Origin: Wocania_A sp965224845
GTDB taxonomy: Bacteria; Bacteroidota; Bacteroidia; Flavobacteriales; Flavobacteriaceae
NCBI GenBank assembly: GCA_965224845.1
Contig: CBDDAJ010000036.1
Coordinates: forward strand, 1 to 64,000
Direction: 5' to 3'
DNA: 64,000 bases
Shown: positions 50,048 through 57,947 of the stretch, piece after piece
How the letters are laid out: each line of letters starts with the position of its first letter
Position numbering within the stretch: the stretch's first letter is position 1
Notes under the pieces: generated by a model
Database searches by the model: none
Seen by the model: the letters and a program-made list of their open reading frames with translations, nothing else
Told to the model about the DNA's origin: nothing
Program-made: the position numbers and the translations under genes

Positions 50048-51121
50048 ATGACTACCTTAAAAAGCAAATACCCTATTGTTAATGCTACATTTTTCAAACA
50101 TGTATTGTTCTGGATATGTGTATTTTTATATTTTATGTTCTCGTCAAATGTTATTAATTTTGAAGGAGGATATCTTCAATTATTTCATTCTACCTGTAAA
50201 ATTATAATGCCTCAAATAATTACTGCCTATGCCTGTTTGTTAGTATTGGTTCCTAAGTTTTTAAACACTAAAAAAATAGTATTGCTTTTGGTATGGTTGG
50301 TTATTTTATTAATTGCAATGTTTGCGCTTTATACTGCGTTCCATATGTATCTTTATGAACCAAAATACTACCAATTCTATAGTGACATTGAAAGAGAATA
50401 TGCCGAACGCACCTTTTGGGAAAGATTTACAAACCTCTCTGTCTTTTTAAGTAAATCTATCAAGTTTTTAACACCAACTGCATTATTATTAATGGCTCGG
50501 TTTTATAAAAATCAGCAGACATTTCTGAAGCTTAACGAACAGAAAAAAATAGCAGAACTTACGGCTTTAAAACATCAATTAAATCCGCATTTTTTATTTA
50601 ACACCTTAAATAACCTTTATGCATTAGCATTAAAAAAGGCAGATGAAACGCCAGAAGTAATTGAAAAATTATCAGACATTTTAGATTACATGTTATACCG
50701 ATGTAATGATACTTTTGTATCGCTTAAGAAAGAGATTGAGCTTATTGAAAACTATCTTTCATTAGAAAAAGTTAGATATGGAAAACGTGTTCAAATTTCT
50801 TTTGAAGAAAACATTGATCAAGATGTAAAAATTGCTCCTTTGCTATTATTAACTTTTATTGAAAATGCTTTTAAACATGGCGTAAGCCAGGAGTTAAAAA
50901 AGGCATCTATAGCAATAAAGATTAATCTTGAAGGGCATCAAATTATTTTTAATATAAAAAACTCAATACCTGATACTAATGTAGAAAATAATAAGGCACA
51001 TCGTATTGGTTTAAAAAACATAAAAAAACAGCTCGAGTTATTATATTCAGACAATTATTTTTTAGATATTGAGAATACTAAAAAGTCTTATACAGTAACT
51101 TTAAAATTGTTAGCTAAATAA
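50048..51121 (+). CDS. LytS-type sensor histidine kinase
   Basis: The 357-residue protein has four N-terminal membrane helices (about residues 15-150) and a short coiled coil. The LytS/His_kinase phospho-acceptor block is LKHQLNPHFLFNTLNNLYAL, with the likely phosphorylated histidine at residue 176. The ATP-binding HATPase domain follows with LLLTFIENAFKHGVS and HRIGLKNIKKQLELLY. The signal is unknown. Its stop overlaps the start of the response regulator by one nucleotide (TAATG), so the pair is coupled. Confidence 0.93.
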   Translation: MTTLKSKYPIVNATFFKHVLFWICVFLYFMFSSNVINFEGGYLQLFHSTCKIIMPQIITAYACLLVLVPKFLNTKKIVLLLVWLVILLIAMFALYTAFHMYLYEPKYYQFYSDIEREYAERTFWERFTNLSVFLSKSIKFLTPTALLLMARFYKNQQTFLKLNEQKKIAELTALKHQLNPHFLFNTLNNLYALALKKADETPEVIEKLSDILDYMLYRCNDTFVSLKKEIELIENYLSLEKVRYGKRVQISFEENIDQDVKIAPLLLLTFIENAFKHGVSQELKKASIAIKINLEGHQIIFNIKNSIPDTNVENNKAHRIGLKNIKKQLELLYSDNYFLDIENTKKSYTVTLKLLAK

Positions 51122-51822
51122 TGGTTTATAAATGTTTAATTATTGATGACGAAGAATTAGCTAGAGAGTTAATAGAAACACATTTAAATCAACTCGATAA
51201 TTTTGAGTTAGTGGCTTCTTGTGCAAGCGCCATTGAAGCCAGTAACATTTTGCAGCAACAACCTGTAGATTTACTTTTTTTAGATATTGAAATGCCTGTA
51301 TTAAAAGGTACAGAATTTTTTAAAAACCTACTTCAAAAACCTAAAGTTATTTTTACTACAGCATATCGCGATTATGCTTTAGATGGTTTTGAGCTAAATG
51401 CTATCGATTATTTACTTAAACCTATAACTTTTTCCAGGTTTTTTAAAGCTATTGAAAAGTTTAAAGAGCAAAGTGCTGTAGTTATAAAGGAAATGCCATC
51501 TACCCCCCTAACTCGAGAAGACGACTTTATTTTTGTGTCTAAAAATCGTAAAAAAGTAAAAGTGATTTTTGACGAAATACGATATATAGAAAGCTTGAAA
51601 GACTATATCAAAATTCATTTAGCTAATGAATCTCATACTGTAAAATTTAGTATTTCTGCTTTTGAAAAAGAATTAGACGCACGCTTTATTCGAATTCATC
51701 GTTCTTATATTGTAAATAAAAATAAGATTACTGCATACACAAAAAATGACATTGAAATTGGTAAAGCAGAAATTCCTATTGGTGATAACTATAAAGAAAA
51801 TATTTCTGATAGTTTAAATTAA
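51121..51822 (+). CDS. LytTR-family response regulator
   Basis: The 233-residue protein has an N-terminal receiver domain with acidic pair DDEE (residues 9-12), phospho-acceptor D55 in LLFLDIEMPVLKG, and K98-type lysine in YLLKPI. The C-terminal LytTR DNA-binding domain (about residues 135-230) has VFDEIRYIESLKDYIKIHL-type pattern and RIHRSYIVN. It is the partner of the preceding kinase. LytTR proteins bind pairs of direct repeats; a candidate pair lies upstream of the kinase gene. It converges with umuD with a 1-nt gap. Confidence 0.93.
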   Translation: MVYKCLIIDDEELARELIETHLNQLDNFELVASCASAIEASNILQQQPVDLLFLDIEMPVLKGTEFFKNLLQKPKVIFTTAYRDYALDGFELNAIDYLLKPITFSRFFKAIEKFKEQSAVVIKEMPSTPLTREDDFIFVSKNRKKVKVIFDEIRYIESLKDYIKIHLANESHTVKFSISAFEKELDARFIRIHRSYIVNKNKITAYTKNDIEIGKAEIPIGDNYKENISDSLN

Positions 51823-51823
51823 A

Positions 51824-52264
51824 TTATACCTTTTTAATTACATTCGTAACAATACCCCAAATAATAAAATCGTTTTCTTGTGTAATTTTTATAATAGGAT
51901 AATTGGGGTTTTCAGGCTGCAGCCACACTTCGTTTTTATCTACTTTTAAACGTTTTACGGTAAATTCTCCATCTAAAAAACAGACTGCTATTTTATTGTT
52001 TGCAGGTTCTAAGCTTCTATCTATAACTAACAAATCATTATCGTCAAGCCCTGCTCCAATCATAGATTGTCCACTTACCCGTGCAAAAAAAGTGGCTTCT
52101 TTATTTTTAACAAGCTCACGGTCCAGCGATAAGCGTTGTTCTTTAAAATCTTCGGCTGGCGAAGGAAATCCTGCTGAAATTCCGGTATCGAAAAAATGAG
52201 CTCCAGAGTTTGTAAAAACTTTAGGAGTAAAAAAAGTTAATGTGTTCGATTTGTGTAATAGCAT
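51824..52264 (-). CDS. umuD: UmuD-like S24 autoproteolytic subunit of DNA polymerase V
   Basis: The 146-residue protein has the self-cleavage site A31-G32 in GISAGFPSPAED, the catalytic serine S67 in SGQSMIGAG and the lysine K104 in FTVKRL. The spacing between these sites is the same as in E. coli UmuD. In the SOS response RecA filaments trigger cleavage and the product joins UmuC. Unusually it lies downstream of umuC with a 245-bp spacer, instead of upstream and overlapping. It may therefore have its own promoter, which I could not identify. Confidence 0.92.
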   Translation of the reverse strand: MLLHKSNTLTFFTPKVFTNSGAHFFDTGISAGFPSPAEDFKEQRLSLDRELVKNKEATFFARVSGQSMIGAGLDDNDLLVIDRSLEPANNKIAVCFLDGEFTVKRLKVDKNEVWLQPENPNYPIIKITQENDFIIWGIVTNVIKKV

Positions 52265-52312
52265 TTGTTTTTATGTTTTTTATTAGCCCTTGTGTTTGCG
52301 TTAGGGATTGAG

Positions 52313-52408
52313 ACATTCTTCGACGACGCTCAGCACAGGTTTATTGATGCTGCCGGCATGGGAGGAAGCCCTTCTCCTTCAGCTACACTCAGCACATACT
52401 CTTGTCGA
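52313..52408. repeat. REP-like repeats between umuC and umuD
   Basis: Two related units, TTCTTCGACGACGCTCAGCAC (52317 on, first 20 nt shared in pattern) and CTTCAGCTACACTCAGCACA (52377 on), resemble the CGACTACGCTCAG repeats dispersed in flavobacterial genomes. They lie in direct orientation in the umuC-umuD spacer. Confidence 0.6.
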
Positions 52409-52445
52409 AATATTTATATTCACGAATTCATTAATTTAAAATAAG

Positions 52446-52505
52446 AATCAATGAGTAAAACCCGACCATTTGTATGGAGCAGAACCGAAGTGTTGTGGTA
52501 ACCCG
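52446..52505 (-). pseudogene. Short coding remnant downstream of umuC
   Basis: On the minus strand a run GLPQHFGSAPYKWSGFTH ends in a stop near 52450. It reads like a real C-terminus but lacks any intact gene body upstream, where umuC ends. The family is not recognised; chance cannot be excluded. Confidence 0.25.
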
Positions 52506-52509
52506 AAAA

Positions 52510-53772
52510 TTAACATTTTACTTTAATAATATCATTAATATTTGTTGTGTATCGTGGCGACAATCGTTCTTGACGCATTTTCCAGGTGCGTTTTAAATCT
52601 TGATTGGCTATTTTAATTTTATAATCTCCATATTTTGTATTTAACTCATCTATAGCATGCATTAAGTCTTTGTGTTTGGGATTTTCGTATTCAAACATAT
52701 TTAGCTGAAAATTATCTGTTGGCACCAACCCAGACACAATAACACCTGCGCGCTTATACTTAACCCCTTTTTTAAAAACGGAAGTTACAGCTTTTACCGC
52801 TTCATTACTAATTACTAACGAAGAATTCGTTGGAAATGGGATACTAACAATTTTACTTCCTCTATGCTGTTCTATATTTTTTTTATGCCTATCGCTACTT
52901 AATAAAACAATAATAACATGACAACTGGAGCCTTGTTTACGTAATTTTTCGGCGCAACTTGTTGCAAAAGTAGAAATACGCTCTTTTATGTAGTTTATAT
53001 CGTCGTAAGTATAATCAAAACTTCGTGTTGTGGCTATGGCGCGTTTGGTTTTTAGCTCGTCCAATTGCAAAGTGGGAATGCCTTCTAAATCCTTTTTTAA
53101 TTTCCATTCGGTAATCGAGAAGTTTTTACGAATCCAATCCTCTGATAACTGTGTAAAATCATAAGCTGTTCTACACTTTTTAAGCTTTAGTCGTCTGGTT
53201 AAACCCCGGCCAATGCCCCAAACACTTTCAATTTTAATCCACTTTAAGGCTTTTATTCGCCGCTCTTCAGAATCTATTACATAGACGCCATTTGTTTTCT
53301 TCGGGAATTTACGGGCTACTTTATTAGCTACTTTACTCAATGCCTTGGTTGGAGCTATACCAACGCAAGTTGGAATTCCTGTCCATTTTAAAACCTGCTT
53401 TCTGATGTTATTCCCATAATCGTGATAATTATAATCGTCTTCAAAATTTTTGAATTCTAAAAACGATTCGTCTATACTGTACAATTCCACATCGGGTGTA
53501 AACTGTTTTAAAATAGACATAACACGACTGCTCATATCGCCATACAAAGGGTAATTTGATGATAGCACAGATATTCCATTGGATTTACAAAAGGATTCCC
53601 ATTTAAAAATAGGAGCTCCCATTGGTAAACCAATAGTTTTTGCTTCGTCACTTCGTGAGATTACACAACCGTCGTTATTTGAAAGAATAGCAACCGGTTT
53701 TCCTTTTAAATTAGGGTTAAAAACACGTTCGCAAGAAGCATAGAAATTATTACAATCTACGAGTGCAAACAT
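52510..53772 (-). CDS. umuC: UmuC, Y-family DNA polymerase V subunit
   Basis: The 420-residue translesion polymerase begins MFALVDCNNFYASCERVF, with the first metal-binding aspartate, and has the SIDE motif in LYSIDESFLEF. A helix-hairpin-helix follows (WIKIESVWGIGRGLTRRLKLKK), then the little-finger domain and a C-terminal DUF4113-type tail (NTKYGDYKIKIANQDLKRTWKMRQE). It bypasses DNA lesions with low fidelity after SOS induction. The gene order is umuC then umuD on the minus strand, separated by REP-like repeats. Confidence 0.95.
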   Translation of the reverse strand: MFALVDCNNFYASCERVFNPNLKGKPVAILSNNDGCVISRSDEAKTIGLPMGAPIFKWESFCKSNGISVLSSNYPLYGDMSSRVMSILKQFTPDVELYSIDESFLEFKNFEDDYNYHDYGNNIRKQVLKWTGIPTCVGIAPTKALSKVANKVARKFPKKTNGVYVIDSEERRIKALKWIKIESVWGIGRGLTRRLKLKKCRTAYDFTQLSEDWIRKNFSITEWKLKKDLEGIPTLQLDELKTKRAIATTRSFDYTYDDINYIKERISTFATSCAEKLRKQGSSCHVIIVLLSSDRHKKNIEQHRGSKIVSIPFPTNSSLVISNEAVKAVTSVFKKGVKYKRAGVIVSGLVPTDNFQLNMFEYENPKHKDLMHAIDELNTKYGDYKIKIANQDLKRTWKMRQERLSPRYTTNINDIIKVKC

Positions 53773-53798
53773 AATGGTAAAGATACAAGAAAATAGAA

Positions 53799-54338
53799 TT
53801 AAAGCCTTAAAATAATTACTTCCCAGGTCTGGTTATTTGCCCTGTAATTTTTTAAAAGTTCAAAACCTACAGCTTTATGTGCATTGGATGAGCGTGTGTT
53901 TTTAGTATCTACCTCGGTAATAATAGCATCAAAATCATGTTTAAGCTCTTGAGCCATATAGTTATATAACCCTCTAAAAACACCTTGGCCTCTCATTTTT
54001 TTGTCAATACATATTTGCCCCATTGCAATATAGTTAGAGACTTCTTTTTGTTGTTTGATTGCTTTTTCTATTTGAATAAACATAGGCACTAATAACGGAA
54101 TATCGTTTTGAAACTTTTTAAGCATTGATAAAGCATAGCCTACAACTTTACCTTTGTGCTTTACGATACAATGCGCACATGCATCATTCATTTTTTTTAG
54201 CATGCTAAAATCATGCTGCAAAGTTACAAAACCTTCTTTCTCTTTGATTTCATCAGAAACTAAATGCCGTAGGTTCTGCTCTTGAAGTTTTAAAATTTGA
54301 TTTAACTCTTCAGTAGTTGATGCTCTGTGGTATGTCAT
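53799..54338 (-). CDS. GNAT-family N-acetyltransferase
   Basis: I start at the ATG 54336-54338 (MTYHRASTTEEL, 179 residues), one nucleotide after the HTH gene stop; the longer frame overlaps that gene. The GNAT acetyl-CoA site is visible as IAMGQICIDKKMRGQGVFRGLYNYM (R-x-x-G-x-G type, near residues 115-130), followed by ITEVDTKNTRSSNAHKAVGFE. The substrate is unknown. It is the last gene of the DUF2975-HTH-GNAT unit. Confidence 0.88.
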   Translation of the reverse strand: MTYHRASTTEELNQILKLQEQNLRHLVSDEIKEKEGFVTLQHDFSMLKKMNDACAHCIVKHKGKVVGYALSMLKKFQNDIPLLVPMFIQIEKAIKQQKEVSNYIAMGQICIDKKMRGQGVFRGLYNYMAQELKHDFDAIITEVDTKNTRSSNAHKAVGFELLKNYRANNQTWEVIILRL

Positions 54339-54339
54339 G

Positions 54340-54546
54340 TTAGTCTCCAATATATTCCAGAATATCACCAGGTTGGCAGTCGAGGGCTTTGCATATGGCT
54401 TCTAATGTAGAGAATCGAATAGCCTTTGCTTTCCCCGATTTTAATATCGATAAATTTGCTGTAGTTATACCAATAATTTCTGCCAAATCTTTACTTTTCA
54501 TTTTACGTTTAGCAAGTACAACATCTAAATTAACAATTATTGACAT
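54340..54546 (-). CDS. Small HTH regulator (Xre/YozG type)
   Basis: The 68-residue protein is almost entirely a Cro/C1-type helix-turn-helix: LAKRKMKSKDLAEIIGITTANLSILKSGKAKAIRFSTLEAICKALDC in outline, ending QPGDILEYI. This is the YozG-like group that is regularly paired with DUF2975 membrane proteins. It is 3 bp downstream of the DUF2975 gene. It probably binds its own promoter, where two matching palindromes occur at 55060-55076 and 55093-55109. Confidence 0.9.
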   Translation of the reverse strand: MSIIVNLDVVLAKRKMKSKDLAEIIGITTANLSILKSGKAKAIRFSTLEAICKALDCQPGDILEYIGD

Positions 54547-54549
54547 AGT

Positions 54550-55053
54550 TTATATGGTTAATTTGTCTTCTTCTTCCAATTGGCTTCCTTTTAAAAACAC
54601 TTCGCTTAAAAACATAAAAAATAAGCCCATAATTAAAAATAAGACCACAGAAGCATCCATACCCAATTGAAAATTATTTTTTAAGGTTAGATTTAAAACT
54701 ATTTTAGCAACAACCTCGCCCAGCCCGCAAATTAAAAAAAGGATGCCTATTGTTTTAAAATTACTAATTACCAATTTTGAAAAATAATGCCCTTCAGACA
54801 ACTCATACACACTATGCCTAAGCAATTTAATGGCCTTAAAATAGAGCCCCCAAAGCAAGGCCACCAAAATTAAAATTATTGCCATATTTAAACTACTTAA
54901 ATTATTTAAGTCTACCTCTTCCCCTAAAAACTTAATCACATATTTCTTTTTGAGTATCAGTAATGGTATCGTTAGTATTCCTATTATTAAAACTAATATT
55001 AATAAATAATAGTAGATATTAATTAACCGCTTTAAAATATTAATTGCTTTCAT
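54550..55053 (-). CDS. DUF2975 membrane protein
   Basis: The 167-residue protein has four membrane helices (about residues 13-35, 55-75, 100-120 and 130-155) and the DUF2975 pattern LRHSVYELSEGHYFSKLVISNFKTIGILFL between helices two and three. The family is widespread, always next to a small HTH regulator, and its function is unknown; it might act as a membrane sensor that holds or informs the regulator. It is first in the operon and has a strong promoter 24 bp upstream. Confidence 0.88.
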   Translation of the reverse strand: MKAINILKRLINIYYYLLILVLIIGILTIPLLILKKKYVIKFLGEEVDLNNLSSLNMAIILILVALLWGLYFKAIKLLRHSVYELSEGHYFSKLVISNFKTIGILFLICGLGEVVAKIVLNLTLKNNFQLGMDASVVLFLIMGLFFMFLSEVFLKGSQLEEEDKLTI

Positions 55054-55059
55054 ATAAAA

Positions 55060-55076
55060 TTATTGTTTAACGATAA
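55060..55076. promoter_or_regulatory. Operator-like palindrome 1 (TTATTG-N5-CGATAA)
   Basis: This 17-bp site lies between the -7 box and the DUF2975 start codon, over the expected transcription start. It shares the half-site TTATTG and the 5-bp spacer with the second site 33 bp away; one half-site base differs (CGATAA for CAATAA). Confidence 0.6.
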
Positions 55077-55106
55077 CAAATATAGATTAAAATTATTGAA
55101 AAACAA
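55077..55106 (-). promoter_or_regulatory. Promoter of the DUF2975-HTH-GNAT operon
   Basis: On the minus strand TTG (55104-55106), exactly 19 nt and TATATTTG (55077-55084) match the Bacteroidota consensus. The TTG is part of the right half of operator-like palindrome 2. Confidence 0.82.
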
Positions 55107-55109
55107 TAA
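55093..55109. promoter_or_regulatory. Operator-like palindrome 2 (TTATTG-N5-CAATAA)
   Basis: A perfect 17-bp palindrome, extended outward by AA/TT, that covers the -33 element of the operon promoter. Together with site 1 it brackets the promoter, the classic layout for self-repression by the operon's HTH protein (inference). Confidence 0.65.
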
Positions 55110-55152
55110 TTTTTTATTTAAAAAAGATAATATTTTAATCATGCTGTGTTTT

Positions 55153-55182
55153 TTGAAGAACTAATTGCTCTTTGTATATTTG
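55153..55182 (+). promoter_or_regulatory. Promoter of the 182-residue membrane protein gene
   Basis: TTG (55153-55155), exactly 19 nt, TATATTTG (55175-55182). The ATG at 55189 begins 6 nt later, so the mRNA is near leaderless. This promoter lies inside the longer TTG-started reading frame and rules it out. Confidence 0.8.
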
Positions 55183-55188
55183 ATTTAC

Positions 55189-55737
55189 ATGAACAAAAAC
55201 ATTATAGTTTCTGAAAGTAGAAGACCCTATTGGCAAATACCTTTAGCCACTCTTTTTTTTACTGCCGGAATTGGCACTTTATTATACTCCATATATAGAA
55301 TGCATTGGAATGATGCTAGTTTGAAGCTATTGGGGCATAATATAGAGTCTGTTATATACTTATTTGCTATTGGAATAGGTTTATGCTATCAAAAAAGTGT
55401 TTATATAGATATAGAAAAATCAAGATTCAGATCAACTTTTGAAATAGGTCCAATTAAGTTAGGCCAATGGAAAACTATATTTAACTATGAATATGTTTCC
55501 CTATTTCATCAACCACTAGATGATGGCAATAAAATATTTGAAGTTAATTTATGGTATGATAGAAATAAACATTGGGAACTCTATGAAAAATACAATTTTG
55601 AAGATGCCTTTAAAATAGCTTTCGAATTATCAGAACTATTAAGTATTGATTTGCTGGATGCGACCGTACCAAACGATTTTAAATGGATTGATAAAACGGC
55701 TTCAAAAGAAACCGGCAAAATTGTATACTCCAATTAA
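55189..55737 (+). CDS. Unknown membrane protein
   Basis: I start at the ATG 55189 (MNKNIIVSES, 182 residues) because a promoter occupies the extra upstream codons of the longer frame. Two membrane helices are visible (about residues 17-37 and 49-67, AIGIGLCYQKSVY at the end of the second). A soluble C-terminal domain follows with a beta-rich start (SVYIDIEKSRFRSTFEIGPIKLGQW) and WELYEKYNFEDAFKIAFELSELLSIDLLDAT. I do not recognise the family. Its 3' end contains the promoter of bioF, so it is not in the biotin operon. Confidence 0.72.
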   Translation: MNKNIIVSESRRPYWQIPLATLFFTAGIGTLLYSIYRMHWNDASLKLLGHNIESVIYLFAIGIGLCYQKSVYIDIEKSRFRSTFEIGPIKLGQWKTIFNYEYVSLFHQPLDDGNKIFEVNLWYDRNKHWELYEKYNFEDAFKIAFELSELLSIDLLDATVPNDFKWIDKTASKETGKIVYSN

Positions 55738-55750
55738 CTTGCTACATTTG
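55721..55750 (+). promoter_or_regulatory. bioF promoter, leaderless and inside the preceding gene
   Basis: TTG (55721-55723), exactly 19 nt, TACATTTG (55743-55750). The -33 lies inside the coding end of the upstream gene and the bioF ATG (55755) starts 4 nt after the -7 box. No known BirA/BioR site is recognisable. Confidence 0.8.
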
Positions 55751-55754
55751 TTTT

Positions 55755-56924
55755 ATGGATCAATTTCCCAAAAAGCTAAAAGAAAAACTTGATACTCGAA
55801 AAGCAGCTAATGCGTTACGGCAACTTAATGATCAACAAAATTTAGTAGATTTTTCGTCAAACGATTATTTAGGGTTTTCAAAGTCTCAAATAATTTTTGA
55901 TAATGCACATCAATTTTTAATTAACCATAATATAAAACAAAATGGTGCAACGGGCTCGCGTTTGCTTTCGGGAAATCATGCACTTTATAACATCGTAGAG
56001 AATATTATATCTGAGTTTCATAACAGCGAAGCAGCTATAGTATTTAATTCGGGGTACGATGCAAATGTTGGTTTTTTTAGCTGTATACCTCAGCGTAATG
56101 ATATTATTTTTTACGACGAATACATACATGCTTCCATACGTGATGGAATTAAACTTTCAAATGCTAAGGCTTATAAGTTTAAACATAACCATTTAGAAGC
56201 TTTAGATGAAATGTTGAAACGCGTTCAACATAAGGGTAATATATATATTGTTACAGAATCTGTATTTTCAATGGATGGAGATATTCCAGATTTAGCTACT
56301 ATGTGTAACATAAGTAAAAAACACAAGGCCTATTTAGTTGTTGATGAAGCACATGCCATTGGTGTTTTTGGGGAGCGCGGCGTTGGTTTAGTTCAAAAAC
56401 TAAACTTAGAAAAAGACCTTTTTGCACGCTTAGTTACTTACGGAAAAGCTATGGGTGCCCATGGTGCCGCCATTCTTGGCAGCCAAACGCTAAAGCAATA
56501 CCTTATTAATTTTTCTCGTAGCTTTATTTATACTACGGCATTACCTCCACACAGTTTAGCAACAATTCAAGCGGTATATAACGAACTTGTTATTTCTAAT
56601 CCAAACAAAACATCGCATCCTAATATTTATAAGCTGCATCAAAACATTCAATGTTTTAAGACAGAAATTGTAAAGCAAAATCTTCAAAACCACTTTATTA
56701 AAAGTAATTCTGCTATACAATGTTGTATCCTTTCAGGAAACCAAAAAGTAAAACAGATTGCAAAAAAGCTTCAGGAGCATCATTTTAATATAAAGCCCAT
56801 TTTATCGCCTACCGTTACAAAAGGAGAAGAACGTTTGCGTTTTTGTTTACATAGCTATAATTCAGAAAAAGAAATTGTAGAAGTTTTACAGCTGTTAACT
56901 ACTTTTGTAACAAAGTTATACTAA
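55755..56924 (+). CDS. bioF: BioF-type 8-amino-7-oxononanoate synthase
   Basis: This PLP enzyme of the alpha-oxoamine synthase family joins pimeloyl thioester and alanine in the first step of biotin ring assembly. The 389-residue protein has NDYLGFS near the start, the substrate loop GSRLLSGNHALYN, the VVDEAHAIGVFGERGVG aspartate motif and the PLP lysine in TYGKAMGAHGAA. It heads the order bioF, DUF2007, bioD, bioA, with the last three coupled by start/stop overlaps. Biotin context separates it from the closely similar KBL enzymes. Confidence 0.93.
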   Translation: MDQFPKKLKEKLDTRKAANALRQLNDQQNLVDFSSNDYLGFSKSQIIFDNAHQFLINHNIKQNGATGSRLLSGNHALYNIVENIISEFHNSEAAIVFNSGYDANVGFFSCIPQRNDIIFYDEYIHASIRDGIKLSNAKAYKFKHNHLEALDEMLKRVQHKGNIYIVTESVFSMDGDIPDLATMCNISKKHKAYLVVDEAHAIGVFGERGVGLVQKLNLEKDLFARLVTYGKAMGAHGAAILGSQTLKQYLINFSRSFIYTTALPPHSLATIQAVYNELVISNPNKTSHPNIYKLHQNIQCFKTEIVKQNLQNHFIKSNSAIQCCILSGNQKVKQIAKKLQEHHFNIKPILSPTVTKGEERLRFCLHSYNSEKEIVEVLQLLTTFVTKLY

Positions 56925-56961
56925 ACGCGTTTGGGTATCTCATTAAATTTACAATTTTATC

Positions 56962-57339
56962 ATGATAGATCATTATACCATATTAGCAACGTTTCCTTAC
57001 TCAACAGAAGCTCAGGTAACAAAAGCTAAACTAGAAGCAGAAGGCCTTCGCGTTATGTTATTGGATGAAAAAACTGTAGATTCCGATCCATTAATTAGTC
57101 AAGCTATTGGCGGTGTAAAACTATTAGTTCATAATGATAATGTAAAAGAAGCTATAAAAATTTATAACCAGATAAGGTATTATGAAAAAGACAAGAATGG
57201 AAAAGAAGTGGTTTGTATAAATTGTGGTTCGACAAAAATATTGATTGCAGAACCGTCCAGAAAAAATATTTTTTATATGCTCTTCCCTTTTTTTGAAAAA
57301 ACAAAATACCGCTGTAACGTTTGTAATACCACTTTTTAA
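56962..57339 (+). CDS. DUF2007-type protein with C-terminal zinc ribbon
   Basis: The 125-residue protein begins with the DUF2007 ferredoxin-like domain (about residues 1-70, TILATFPYSTEAQVTKAKLEAEGL and the QAIGGVKLLVHNDN block). It ends with two CxxC pairs (CINC at about 82-85 and CNVC at about 118-121), a zinc ribbon. It sits inside the biotin cluster: its stop overlaps the bioD start by one nucleotide. It may only be a passenger; a biotin role is not known. Confidence 0.85.
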   Translation: MIDHYTILATFPYSTEAQVTKAKLEAEGLRVMLLDEKTVDSDPLISQAIGGVKLLVHNDNVKEAIKIYNQIRYYEKDKNGKEVVCINCGSTKILIAEPSRKNIFYMLFPFFEKTKYRCNVCNTTF

Positions 57340-57947
57340 TGAAAACATATTTTATAACAGGAATTTCAACCGAAGTTGGTAAAACAATAGCATCAGCTAT
57401 AGTAACAGAAGCATTAGAGGCCGACTATTGGAAACCCGTACAAGCTGGAGAGCTAGATAATTGTGATACGATAAAAGTAAAAAAGCTGATATCGAACTCT
57501 AAATCAAAGTTTCACCCAAACACTTATGCTTTGCATACACCTATGAGTCCGCATGCAGCAGCCGAAATTGATAAGGTATCTATAGGTATTAAAAAAATTA
57601 TACCTCCAAAAACAAGCAACCATTTAGTTATAGAAGGCGCTGGCGGATTATTAGTGCCTTTAAACAATACAAACACTATTTTCGATTTAATTAAACCAGA
57701 TTATAAGGTTATTGTTGTATCCAGACATTATTTAGGAAGTATTAACCATACCCTTTTAACAGTAAACGCATTAAAAGCGAAAGGCTTTAATGTCTCAATT
57801 ATTTTTAGTGGAACCGAGCACAAATCAACCGAAAGTATTATCAAAAAAATGACTCAAGTTCCCGTTATAGGGAGAATTGACGAAGAGCCTTATTTTGATA
57901 AAAATGTAATCAAAGAATATGCAGAATTGTTTAAAGAAAATTTATGA
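57339..57947 (+). CDS. bioD: BioD, dethiobiotin synthase
   Basis: BioD forms the ureido ring of dethiobiotin from diaminopelargonate, CO2 and ATP. The 202-residue protein has the P-loop TGISTEVGKT (residues 6-15), the substrate region YWKPVQAGELDNCDT and EGAGGLLVPL. The length is slightly short but normal for flavobacteria. Its stop overlaps the bioA start (ATGA), so the two are translationally coupled. Confidence 0.95.
   Translation: MKTYFITGISTEVGKTIASAIVTEALEADYWKPVQAGELDNCDTIKVKKLISNSKSKFHPNTYALHTPMSPHAAAEIDKVSIGIKKIIPPKTSNHLVIEGAGGLLVPLNNTNTIFDLIKPDYKVIVVSRHYLGSINHTLLTVNALKAKGFNVSIIFSGTEHKSTESIIKKMTQVPVIGRIDEEPYFDKNVIKEYAELFKENL

Noticed and set aside
55165..55188. TTG start for the unknown membrane protein
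   Set aside because: An exact promoter lies across these codons, so they are not transcribed in full.
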